The notes beneath the pieces are model-generated. The model made no database searches, had not been told where the DNA came from, and saw only the letters and a program-made list of their open reading frames with translations. DNA of 34,142 nucleotides from contig CALRDO010000003.1 of assembly GCA_943354915.1 (NCBI GenBank), positions 1 to 34,142 on the forward strand, written 5' to 3'. The stretch is from Patescibacteria group bacterium UBA4664. GTDB taxonomy: Bacteria > Patescibacteriota > Saccharimonadia > CAILAD01 > BJGX01. Within the stretch, counting starts at the first letter, position 1. Each line of letters opens with the position of its first letter. Shown piece by piece: positions 25,112 through 33,932 of this stretch. A program made the translations under genes and the position numbers.

Positions 25112-25320
25112 TATCTCATTCCGATTAGTTCGCGTATTTTCTGTTCCTTGCGAACTCTTTTGCGGATAGCAACGGCTCTAGCTTCAACCTTCGAAATCGG
25201 CTTCTGAAAATACTTTTTCTGACGGGCAGTAGTTAATATACCTGATTGTATGACTTTTTTATTAAAGCGTCTAACCAAGTTTTCGACTGATTCATCGTCT
25301 TTTCTGATAACCTGTAACAA
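25111..25320 (-). CDS. rpsU: 30S ribosomal protein bS21
   Basis: VIRKDDESVENLVRRFNKKVIQSGILTTARQKKYFQKP; TTG start with SD AAAGGAG. Confidence 0.93.
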   Translation of the reverse strand: MLQVIRKDDESVENLVRRFNKKVIQSGILTTARQKKYFQKPISKVEARAVAIRKRVRKEQKIRELIGMR

Positions 25321-25364
25321 TTGGCACTCCTTTAGGATTATTAAAATATTTTTAAATCCGTATA

Positions 25365-25393
25365 ATTATATCTGAAAACGGCAAAAAACTCAA
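25365..25393 (-). promoter_or_regulatory. Sigma70-like promoter of rpsU (TTGAGT-N17-TATAAT) overlapping the hisS stop codon
   Basis: TTGAGT 25393-25388, 17-nt spacer, TATAAT 25370-25365. Confidence 0.65.
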
Positions 25394-26658
25394 GGGTTAA
25401 GCAGTGTCTTGAGAGTAGCAACAAGTTTATCTCGGCTAATAACCTGCTGATTCCCGCTCGCCAAGTCCTTAATGATGGCCTCGTTTAATTTTGCCTCCCT
25501 ATTGCCGATTACAACGGCGTGCTGAGCCTTAGATTTACTGGCTAGCGCCAACTGATCCCCGAGAGACTTCTTAGATAGATTGGCCCCAACTCGAAAGCCT
25601 TCATTGAGTAAATATTCACGCACGACTTCTGCCTCATTGGTTGCCTGGCCACCAATGGCTACCACGTATACATCTGGCGGGGTGGCATCTGGGACAAACT
25701 TTAAATGCTCCAATTCTAGCTTAATTCTCTCAACGCCTAGCCCCATACCAATGGCCGGAGTATCAGCCCCACCCATTTGCTGGACGAGCTTATCGTATCG
25801 CCCGCCGCCGCCGAGGCTATCCCTTGCTGTCCCGCTGGTTGATAAAAACTCAAAAACCGTACCATTATAATAATCAAGCCCTCTAACTAGCCTACTATTG
25901 AGCTGGTAAGCTACGCCGCAGCGCTCTAGCAATTCTAAAATCTGCTGAAACCTTGCAGAGGATTCCTTACCTAAGTAATCTAAAATCTGTGGAGAATCTT
26001 CAATTAGCTTAACGACATCAGGATCCTTACTATCGAGAATACGGAGCGGATTAGTCTCTAGCTGTTTTTTGTTAATATCAGGTAAATCTGCCGAGTACTT
26101 GGTAAAATATTTTTTCAAAACCTCAATGTATTTTTTGCGGTCTTCAGCCGAGCCAATACAATTGATAGATAGTAGATAGCCAATTCCTAGCTTGTTAAAG
26201 AGTCTAGCTCCAAGATTTATGACCTGTACATCACTATTAGGTGTAGGGTCGCCAAAAATTTCTAAGCCCAGCTGGTTGTGTTGTCTATAGCGCCCCGATT
26301 GAGGTCTTTCATACCTAAAATGTGGCTCAAGATAATATAGTAGCACTGGCTTAGGCAAGCTATTCATGCCGTTCTCGATATAAGCCCTAACCACTCCTGC
26401 TGTACTCTCTGGTTTCAATGTCAGGCTATTGCCAGATTTATCATCAAAGCTATACATCTCCTTGCTAACAACCTCGGTGCCTTCCCCGACAGCTCTAGTA
26501 AATAAAGCCGTCGACTCCAAAATCGGCGTCGAGATTCTCTCTATACCAGCAGATTCGCAAAGACCGATATAGGTTTCGGTTATATGGGCCCAGAGTACTT
26601 GGTCGCTAGGCAATATATCTTGCATACCTCTAGGCTTTTGATATTCGATTTGTCCCAT
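25390..26658 (-). CDS. hisS: Histidyl-tRNA synthetase
   Basis: PRGMQDILPSD, TLKPESTAGVVRAYIE, FRYERPQSGRYRQHNQLGLEIFG, GLDYYNGTVFEF, GGGGRYDKL. Confidence 0.97.
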   Translation of the reverse strand: MGQIEYQKPRGMQDILPSDQVLWAHITETYIGLCESAGIERISTPILESTALFTRAVGEGTEVVSKEMYSFDDKSGNSLTLKPESTAGVVRAYIENGMNSLPKPVLLYYLEPHFRYERPQSGRYRQHNQLGLEIFGDPTPNSDVQVINLGARLFNKLGIGYLLSINCIGSAEDRKKYIEVLKKYFTKYSADLPDINKKQLETNPLRILDSKDPDVVKLIEDSPQILDYLGKESSARFQQILELLERCGVAYQLNSRLVRGLDYYNGTVFEFLSTSGTARDSLGGGGRYDKLVQQMGGADTPAIGMGLGVERIKLELEHLKFVPDATPPDVYVVAIGGQATNEAEVVREYLLNEGFRVGANLSKKSLGDQLALASKSKAQHAVVIGNREAKLNEAIIKDLASGNQQVISRDKLVATLKTLLNP

Positions 26659-26877
26659 ATATACATCTTAGCTACAAATTAATATTTCAACAAACCCTAA
26701 CTAATGAACAAATTATTTAATTAAGAATTATAAGGTTTAAATATTGCCCTTCAGATATAGTATTGGTTTACGATATTAGTAGCGAGTTTGCTATCCCTAC
26801 TATAATACTTATATACCAGATGTACTAGCTATAATCAGAGTGCTAATACTATATGAAACTAAGCATTTAGAACAACT

Positions 26878-28557
26878 CTAGTGTTCATATGGCCTAATAT
26901 CAATTATCTCTAGTTGATGCTGCCTTTTGTTTTGCCAGATGTTTTCGCTCAGTTCAAAGACTAGTTCAATGGTCTTGTTATTTTCTAGCCACTGGTAAGA
27001 GCTGGCCATACCAAACCCAATCGCTGTATGCTGGTTGCCATTAGTATCAGCTAACTGCAAACGAAGATGCGAAGAATCATCCCCGACTAACCTAATTTGC
27101 ACAATTTCGTATCGGCCCATCAAATACGGTCTTTTATTGGCATTCCCAAATGGTGCTAACTGAGTAATCTCATCATATAGTTTGATATTGGCACTTTGGC
27201 TAGATAAATTAACTCCAACCGTGAGAGTCCTAAAGTTATTCTTAACGTCCATATTAGCAACGGCATACTGATTTATTCTATAGCGCAACTCTGTTAGCCG
27301 ATCTGTCTTTAGTTTTAGGCCAGCCGCAAAGCTATGCCCACCGCAACTCTCTAGAAAACCCTCACAGCTCCTGATGGCCTTAATAATATCAAATGTCCCG
27401 TAACTTCTCGCTGAGCCTTTAGATACTTCTCCTAATTCTTGCAAAATAATTGTTGGCTTATGCCATTTTTCAGATATTTTGCTTGCTACAATGCCGACTA
27501 CACCATGTGACCACTCGGGGTCTGATAGCACTAGTATCGGATCCCTCCTATAGCGGCTAGCTTGCTTACTGCAAGCCGCCAATATCTCTTTAGTAGCTTG
27601 TTGTCTTTTGTAATTAAGCTCGCCGAGTTCTAGGGCAATGGCTGCTGCTGCTTGAGGGTCCTTAGTAATTAATAAATCGAGAGCTTTTTGAGCATGTGCT
27701 AGACGCCCGGCGGCATTTAGCCTTGGGCCTATTTTGAAACCTAAATCAATTTCATTGACGATTTTTATATCAACCATAGAGCTCTTGGCCAGTGCCAGCA
27801 AGCCTTGCCTATGAGTCATTTTGAGTACTCTTAACCCATAGCTAGCTAAAATTCTATTATCACCGACTAGCGGTACGACATCGCAAATTGTCCCTAGTGC
27901 TACCAAATCTAGTAGCCATTTCTCATGGCCAGGTTTTAATAAATCAGTTTTCGTTTGCAACGCTCGCACGAGGTAGAATGCTACCCCGACGCCAGCTAGA
28001 TACTCAAGTTTATTTTTTTTATCTAACTTCGGGTTGACACAGGCAATAGCCCCTTTAGGGATACCGCCATCTGGTTCATGGTGGTCGGTAATAATTAAAT
28101 CAATGCCTATTTTCTGAGCCAGCTTTGCTTGCTCATGAGCTGTTGTACCACAATCAACCGTAATTATTAAATCGTTTTTTTGCTTCTTTAGTTTTTTTAT
28201 AGCTTCTGAATTAAGCCCATAGCCTTCCTCGAACCTATCTGGGATATAGAGCCCGGCCTCTACCCCCATTGTAGTGAATGCATCATACAAAAGGGCCGAG
28301 GCACTTAAGCCATCGATATCGTAATCGCCATAAATAACTATCTTTTCTTTGGTCTTAATGGCGCGCAGTATTCGACGGACTGCCTTGTCCATACCAGGCA
28401 AAGCAAAAGGGTCAGATAGTCCATTATTATAATCAGGCTCCAAAAAGTTCTGGGCTTGGTCTCGGCTTAACCCTCTATGAGCTAGAAGTTTATTAGGAAC
28501 ATCAATATCGCTGTCTATCTCAAAGGCCTTAGAATAATCCCAAATAATTTTTTGCAT
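26878..28557 (-). CDS. recJ: Single-stranded-DNA-specific exonuclease RecJ
   Basis: KIVIYGDYDIDGLSASALLY, IITDHHEP, GPRLNAAGRLAHA, SCGGHSFAAGL. Confidence 0.97.
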   Translation of the reverse strand: MQKIIWDYSKAFEIDSDIDVPNKLLAHRGLSRDQAQNFLEPDYNNGLSDPFALPGMDKAVRRILRAIKTKEKIVIYGDYDIDGLSASALLYDAFTTMGVEAGLYIPDRFEEGYGLNSEAIKKLKKQKNDLIITVDCGTTAHEQAKLAQKIGIDLIITDHHEPDGGIPKGAIACVNPKLDKKNKLEYLAGVGVAFYLVRALQTKTDLLKPGHEKWLLDLVALGTICDVVPLVGDNRILASYGLRVLKMTHRQGLLALAKSSMVDIKIVNEIDLGFKIGPRLNAAGRLAHAQKALDLLITKDPQAAAAIALELGELNYKRQQATKEILAACSKQASRYRRDPILVLSDPEWSHGVVGIVASKISEKWHKPTIILQELGEVSKGSARSYGTFDIIKAIRSCEGFLESCGGHSFAAGLKLKTDRLTELRYRINQYAVANMDVKNNFRTLTVGVNLSSQSANIKLYDEITQLAPFGNANKRPYLMGRYEIVQIRLVGDDSSHLRLQLADTNGNQHTAIGFGMASSYQWLENNKTIELVFELSENIWQNKRQHQLEIIDIRPYEH

Positions 28558-28823
28558 AAATCTAGTCTAAACTAAAAACTACTAAAAAATAATAAATGTT
28601 AGTCTAATTTATTGTAAGAAAAAATCCGAACCAGATCTCGACTTAAATCCAGCGGGAGTGCTAGCGACATATCTCTGGCGATCATTGTGCAAGAGGCGTT
28701 GCGTTTCGACGAGCTTAGATTGCTTGCCAAACACAAACTCCGAGCAGCGTATAGTTCTAATAATTGTGTGTATTTGTTTTATTTTGACCTCACTTTTTGT
28801 TTTTTAATAATATAACTACATTA

Positions 28824-29093
28824 CTACCTCTTATTGGATGTTTTGAGTACCATCCCCTGTAATTCCTTAAATAGTATGAAGTTCTGATTAACACCATAGA
28901 CCTTGGTATTTGCCTCTTTATAGGCCTTGAGATAGCCAATTTTCTCTAACCTTGCCAGTTCCCTGCTAATATTACCCGGGTCTTCTTTAGTAATTTTGGC
29001 TAAACCTCTAATATGCACCCTATAGTCAGGGTACTTACTAAATAGGGTGATTATTTTGCGTCTTGTCTTAGAAGTAATAAAATACTGTAACAT
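28824..29093 (-). CDS. Winged-helix transcriptional regulator (ArsR/MarR-like)
   Basis: VHIRGLAKITKEDPGNISRELARLEKIGYLKAYKEANTKVYGVN wHTH; SD GAGGT before ATG. Confidence 0.85.
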   Translation of the reverse strand: MLQYFITSKTRRKIITLFSKYPDYRVHIRGLAKITKEDPGNISRELARLEKIGYLKAYKEANTKVYGVNQNFILFKELQGMVLKTSNKR

Positions 29094-29200
29094 TTGTTTT
29101 GACCTCTTATTAATAACATTTTACTCCATAAAAGTAAAAAAGACAACACTTTTTCAAGCATAACTTTTGTGGTAAAATTAAAGGTGAGTAAAATCAATAT

Positions 29201-29710
29201 ATGGATAGATACTGCCCAGAATGTAATTCAACTATGACACCAAGCTTGGTGGGCTATTTGTGTTCAAATTGTGGGAATATGCAAAGATTTTATACTGAAT
29301 CTAACCCACTATTCATAAGTCATACCGAGATGCCCATGCCTAGCGGTAGCCCCAGCCCTCAACAGCCCCCTACTGCGGTTGATAGTGTTGGTAGCAATAA
29401 AATACGCTCAACCTTAAAAAGACTAATGGTACCAGAGCTTCCTCCTCCGCACGGCTACGATTCAACAGCGACAGTTGATGGCATTAGTAGGCCAGTTACC
29501 GGTAGTAGTCCTCAGCCGAGTAACCCTCTGCCGAGTAGCCCTCTATCGACATATGACCATCAGCCTATCCCGCCATCAGAAGTATTGACTAATAAGCAGC
29601 CCGCACCAGTCGCGCAGAGCCATACCGAATTCGACCTATGGCTGTGGGTTTGCATTACATTGGTCGGACTATCGGCTGGGGCTTTAGTATTTTATTTCGC
29701 CCTAGCCTAA
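29201..29710 (+). CDS. Zinc-ribbon, Pro/Ser-rich linker, C-terminal TM protein
   Basis: YCPECNST...YLCSNCGNMQ zinc ribbon; P/S-rich middle; FDLWLWVCITLVGLSAGALVFYFALA tail anchor. Confidence 0.75.
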   Translation: MDRYCPECNSTMTPSLVGYLCSNCGNMQRFYTESNPLFISHTEMPMPSGSPSPQQPPTAVDSVGSNKIRSTLKRLMVPELPPPHGYDSTATVDGISRPVTGSSPQPSNPLPSSPLSTYDHQPIPPSEVLTNKQPAPVAQSHTEFDLWLWVCITLVGLSAGALVFYFALA

Positions 29711-29725
29711 CGACTCAAGCTTCTG

Positions 29726-30637
29726 CTACCTCTTAGCTTTAGCTTTTTTAATTTTCCAATTATTATAAACTACTAGTAATGGTGAGGCATTAAAGATTGA
29801 TGAGTATGTGCCTGAAATTATCCCGATTAGTAACGCTAAGATAAAGTATTTAATAGACTCTCCGCCGAATAGATAAAAAGCTAGCAGCACAATAACTACC
29901 GTAATGGATGTATTAAGAGATCTGGCTAGAGTTTCGTTAATAGAAATATTTACAATTTCCTCGAATGGCCTGTTAAGGCGCCGAAGGTTCTCGCGAATTC
30001 TATCATAAACTACTATCGTATCGTGCACTGAAAAACCAATAACTGTTAATATCGCCGTTACAAACAGGCTATCTATCTGCACCCCAAAGAAATGCCCAAG
30101 AATTGCAAAAATACCTAACACGAATAGGGCATCGTGCAGTAAGGCGATAATTGCTGTTGCGCCAAAACTCCAGGGGCTAACTGGCGGCGGAGTATTGCGG
30201 AAAGCGAAAGCAACATATAAAAGTATCGCAATCGATGCTAGTGCTACACCGAATAAAGCACGCCTTGTAATATCCTCACTAACTGATGGTCCGACAGAGC
30301 TGAAGGAAGTTTCGGTTAAGCCCTTTTGTTTTAGGAGCACATTAATATTTTGCCGGATTTGCTGTGCATCGCCCAGTTCTGGCGCCAAGTCCTTATCACT
30401 ATAGCGAACCAAAAGCCTATCGCTCCCACTGGTAGTAACGGTTATTTCTTTGACGCCAATTTGGGCAACAATATCATGAAGCCCGCTCTGCGTTATCTGC
30501 CCGGCTACCTCTATCTCTTGCCCTCCCGTAAAATCAATCCCCGGTTTGAGCCCCCAGACAAATAACGCTATCGTACCAGGCACGATTAGCAGTATAGAAA
30601 TTGTAAACCATAGCTTGCGCCTGCCTACGATATTCAT
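29726..30637 (-). CDS. secF: Protein translocase subunit SecF
   Basis: GIDFTGGQEIEV, IGFSVHDTIVVYDRIREN. Confidence 0.96.
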   Translation of the reverse strand: MNIVGRRKLWFTISILLIVPGTIALFVWGLKPGIDFTGGQEIEVAGQITQSGLHDIVAQIGVKEITVTTSGSDRLLVRYSDKDLAPELGDAQQIRQNINVLLKQKGLTETSFSSVGPSVSEDITRRALFGVALASIAILLYVAFAFRNTPPPVSPWSFGATAIIALLHDALFVLGIFAILGHFFGVQIDSLFVTAILTVIGFSVHDTIVVYDRIRENLRRLNRPFEEIVNISINETLARSLNTSITVVIVLLAFYLFGGESIKYFILALLIGIISGTYSSIFNASPLLVVYNNWKIKKAKAKR

Positions 30638-31935
30638 TGGTTAGTCTCGCTTTCCATCTTAATACGATAAGAGCTAGGCTTAGAACCAATTTTAGTCCGC
30701 ACCACAGCTTGCATTAATGTCCTGGAAATTGTAATAGCGGTAAACATACTCACGATTACACCAATTGCCAGAGTTACCGCAAACCCCCTAATAATTGGGA
30801 TGCCAGAAATATAAAGTACCGTGCAGGTTATTAGCGTTGAGACATTAGAGTCCCTAATACTCGTCCAGGCTCGCTTAAAACCAGTGTCCATACCTACTGC
30901 TACTGAGCTACCAGCTCGAATCTCTTCCTTCATGCGCTCAAAAATCAAGATATTAGCATCTACGGCCATGCCAATGCTCAGTACAAAGCCAGCGATGCCG
31001 GCAAGGGTTAGTACGATGGGCGATTGAGTCAGCCCAGATAGTTTAAAAATATCAATCGTTATCAATGCATATATGACTAGGGCGCCAGCTGCCACTAAGC
31101 CTGCCAGACGATAATAAATAATCATGAATACCAAGACTGCTACTAAACCAATTAAGCCTGCAAACAGACTGCGCTGAATAGATTCAGCGCCTAGGGTGGC
31201 GCCAACTGTGCGTTGTTCTACCAAGCTAACTGGTACTGGCAGAGCGCCGGCATTGAGTAAATCTGCCGTAGCTTTGGCATCCTTAAGGTCCTTAAAGCCT
31301 GTCATCTCCCCTTTACCGTCGGTAATTGGGGTCGAGACTGTACCATTAAATAATGGCTCATTATCTAAAATAATTACTAGCCGTTCATTCTTCTGATTAA
31401 TCCTTTTAGTTAAGTCGGCAAATTTTTGTATCGAACCGCCTTTCATTTGGAAGGCTACAATCGGCTGGCCGGTCTCAACATTAATATCAGAAGTAGCGCT
31501 TTCTAAATCTTCGCCGTTAATATCGGTAGCCTCTGGGATATTATCTGCACCGACCGACAAAAATGTTAATTGAGCAGTCTTGCCAATTAACCCTATAGCT
31601 TGGTCAATATCATTAACCCCAGGAAGCTGGATGCTGATTCTATCGTTGCCCGATGTCTGAATTACAACTTCAGATGTACCGCTAGGGTTAACGCGCTTGT
31701 TAATAACATTAATAACTCCCTGGATAGCCTTAGCACGATCCTCTGCGGCTGTTTTTGAAAGGTCTGCTTGATAGGTTAAGCTGGCGCCGCCTTGCAAATC
31801 CAACCCCAACCTTACTTTCATTTTTGCATCACCAATACCTAGTAGAGAGAAAAGCTTGTCCTCTCTGGGTAGTGCCAAGGACACCAGAACTACAACCAAT
31901 GCAGCTATTAAGTAGAGTTTCGTTGATAGTTTCAT
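30634..31935 (-). CDS. secD: Protein translocase subunit SecD (start at internal ATG 31935)
   Basis: RLGLDLQGGASLTYQ, VDANILIFERMKEEIRAG; TATAAT ends 2 nt before the track ATG and 8 nt before ATG 31935. Confidence 0.95.
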   Translation of the reverse strand: MKLSTKLYLIAALVVVLVSLALPREDKLFSLLGIGDAKMKVRLGLDLQGGASLTYQADLSKTAAEDRAKAIQGVINVINKRVNPSGTSEVVIQTSGNDRISIQLPGVNDIDQAIGLIGKTAQLTFLSVGADNIPEATDINGEDLESATSDINVETGQPIVAFQMKGGSIQKFADLTKRINQKNERLVIILDNEPLFNGTVSTPITDGKGEMTGFKDLKDAKATADLLNAGALPVPVSLVEQRTVGATLGAESIQRSLFAGLIGLVAVLVFMIIYYRLAGLVAAGALVIYALITIDIFKLSGLTQSPIVLTLAGIAGFVLSIGMAVDANILIFERMKEEIRAGSSVAVGMDTGFKRAWTSIRDSNVSTLITCTVLYISGIPIIRGFAVTLAIGVIVSMFTAITISRTLMQAVVRTKIGSKPSSYRIKMESETNQ

Positions 31936-31943
31936 TAGCATCT

Positions 31944-31972
31944 ATTATATGTAGATTACAGACATTGTACAA
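31944..31972 (-). promoter_or_regulatory. Sigma70-like promoter of secDF (TTGTAC-N17-TATAAT)
   Basis: TTGTAC 31972-31967, 17-nt spacer, TATAAT 31949-31944. Confidence 0.7.
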
Positions 31973-32006
31973 GCAATTATATTTGGGCTAGGGTACAATA
32001 CATACT

Positions 32007-33932
32007 ATGTATGCCGAAGTAAATGTCATAGCATATAGGGGTGCCAGCAGGCGAACATTCACCTATTTAATTGGTGAGTCAGTGGGTGTGCGCATTGGGG
32101 GCCTTGTAGAAATTAGATTCGGCAACAAAGCTAGTATTGGTATAGTCCATAAGATTACTAATCTGCCACCTCCTAAAAAGATCAAATTACAAAATATTAA
32201 AAGCGTCTTAGATATTAGTCCCTTACCAAAACACCTGCTCGTGCTCGGCGAGTGGATAATTGATTATTATGTTGCTACGCCTGCTAGTGTTTGGCAATTA
32301 ATGATACCCAGGAACCCTACCACCAAACCCAGTAAACAATTTGCTAACCCCAGCCATGAGATTAAAGATCTAGTTAGGCTAACCCCTGCTCAATCTAAGG
32401 CCTACTCTAAAATATTAAATTCTACTAAGCCTGTGCTGCTACAAGGCGCAATGGGTTCGGGCAAGACGGAAATATATTTTCATCTTATTGATGCAATGCT
32501 ACGAGTCGGCAAATCGGCAATTCTACTAATGCCAGAGATATTTTTAACGAACCAAATGATAGAGCGCGCCCAGCGGCATTTTGCCGACAAGCTAGTCGTT
32601 ACACACTCTGGGCTGACGCCTGCCGAACGAAGAGCGGCGTGGGTTCGTTGTAGCAACAGCTCCCAATCGTCACCACTAGTTATCTTGGGGGCCCGCTCGG
32701 CACTATTTATGCCAGTTAATAACTTGGGGACAATCATTGTTGATGAATGCCACGAACAAAGCTACAAACAGGACTCTAGCCCTCGTTACCAGAGCGAAAT
32801 GGTGGCTGCTAAACTAGCCAAGATAACTGAGGCAAAGCTCGTGCTAGGTAGTGCTACGCCATCGATTAATACGCGTTTTTTAGCCGATGCCGGCAAGCTA
32901 GAATGTATCAAACTAGAAGAGCGTGCTATCTCCTCGGCCCACCCACATATCAAAATTATTCAAAAAAACCAGCCAGCTGAGATATTTAGCACTGAACTGA
33001 CCAGTGCCATCAATAGCGCCCTAAAGCAACAAAAACTGACAATGCTCTACCTCAACCGCCGTGGCACTGCGCCGATTTTTACCTGTAATGATTGTGGGCA
33101 TAATTTTGAATGCCCACACTGTAGGGTCAACCTCCATTTACATGCCGACAGCATGCGGCTCATTTGCCATATTTGTAATTACTCCCAAGCACCTCCGGGT
33201 AAATGCCCGGCTTGTGACAACACGAACCTACGGGGCATAGGCATTGGTACAAAAGCAGTAGTACAAAAAGCTAGCGAACTTTTTGAGAACGCCAGAATTG
33301 TCCGCATCGACCGCGATAGTTTTAAGCCCAGAGAATTTAATAAAATACTAAGCGAAATTGCTGGCGGAAAGGTAGATATTATTGTTGGTACCCAGATGAT
33401 TGGGCGAGGTATCGATTTAGCAAATCTGCATTTGGTTGGCATCATAGATGCTGACTATGATTTGATTAATATTGATTATAACAGCCTGGAGCGGGCTTTT
33501 CAGCTTTTGAGTCAGACGGCGGGTAGAGCTGGACGACGCAAAGACCGCGGCGAGGTAATTATTCAGACCAAAAACCCCGACAACAAATTTTTTGAGCTAA
33601 TCACTAATAACGATTATGAGAGCTTCTACCAATCGGAGCTGGCTCTACGCAAAAAATACTCTTACCCACCTTACTCGTATCTGTTAAAATTAGAGTGTGG
33701 TTTTATAAGCTCCGAGCTCGGTCGGCAAAAAGCCTTAGAACTAATCGAGAAGCTTACTGGCGTACAACCGATAAGCATCCTGGGGCCAGTACCAGCACAC
33801 CCAGCGCTGCGAGGGCGCAGGCACATCTGGAACCTAATAATAAAAAGCCGAGACCGCAAAATATTAGCTAATATTGCCAGCCAGCTCGATGCTCACTGGA
33901 CAATAAACCTAGACCCCTTCGGAATATCATGA
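32007..33932 (+). CDS. priA: Primosomal protein N' (PriA helicase)
   Basis: LLQGAMGSGKTEIYFHLI, IIVDECHEQSYKQDSSPRY, LYLNRRGTAPIFTCNDCGHNFECPHC zinc motifs, QMIGRGIDLANLHLVGIIDAD. Confidence 0.97.
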   Translation: MYAEVNVIAYRGASRRTFTYLIGESVGVRIGGLVEIRFGNKASIGIVHKITNLPPPKKIKLQNIKSVLDISPLPKHLLVLGEWIIDYYVATPASVWQLMIPRNPTTKPSKQFANPSHEIKDLVRLTPAQSKAYSKILNSTKPVLLQGAMGSGKTEIYFHLIDAMLRVGKSAILLMPEIFLTNQMIERAQRHFADKLVVTHSGLTPAERRAAWVRCSNSSQSSPLVILGARSALFMPVNNLGTIIVDECHEQSYKQDSSPRYQSEMVAAKLAKITEAKLVLGSATPSINTRFLADAGKLECIKLEERAISSAHPHIKIIQKNQPAEIFSTELTSAINSALKQQKLTMLYLNRRGTAPIFTCNDCGHNFECPHCRVNLHLHADSMRLICHICNYSQAPPGKCPACDNTNLRGIGIGTKAVVQKASELFENARIVRIDRDSFKPREFNKILSEIAGGKVDIIVGTQMIGRGIDLANLHLVGIIDADYDLINIDYNSLERAFQLLSQTAGRAGRRKDRGEVIIQTKNPDNKFFELITNNDYESFYQSELALRKKYSYPPYSYLLKLECGFISSELGRQKALELIEKLTGVQPISILGPVPAHPALRGRRHIWNLIIKSRDRKILANIASQLDAHWTINLDPFGIS

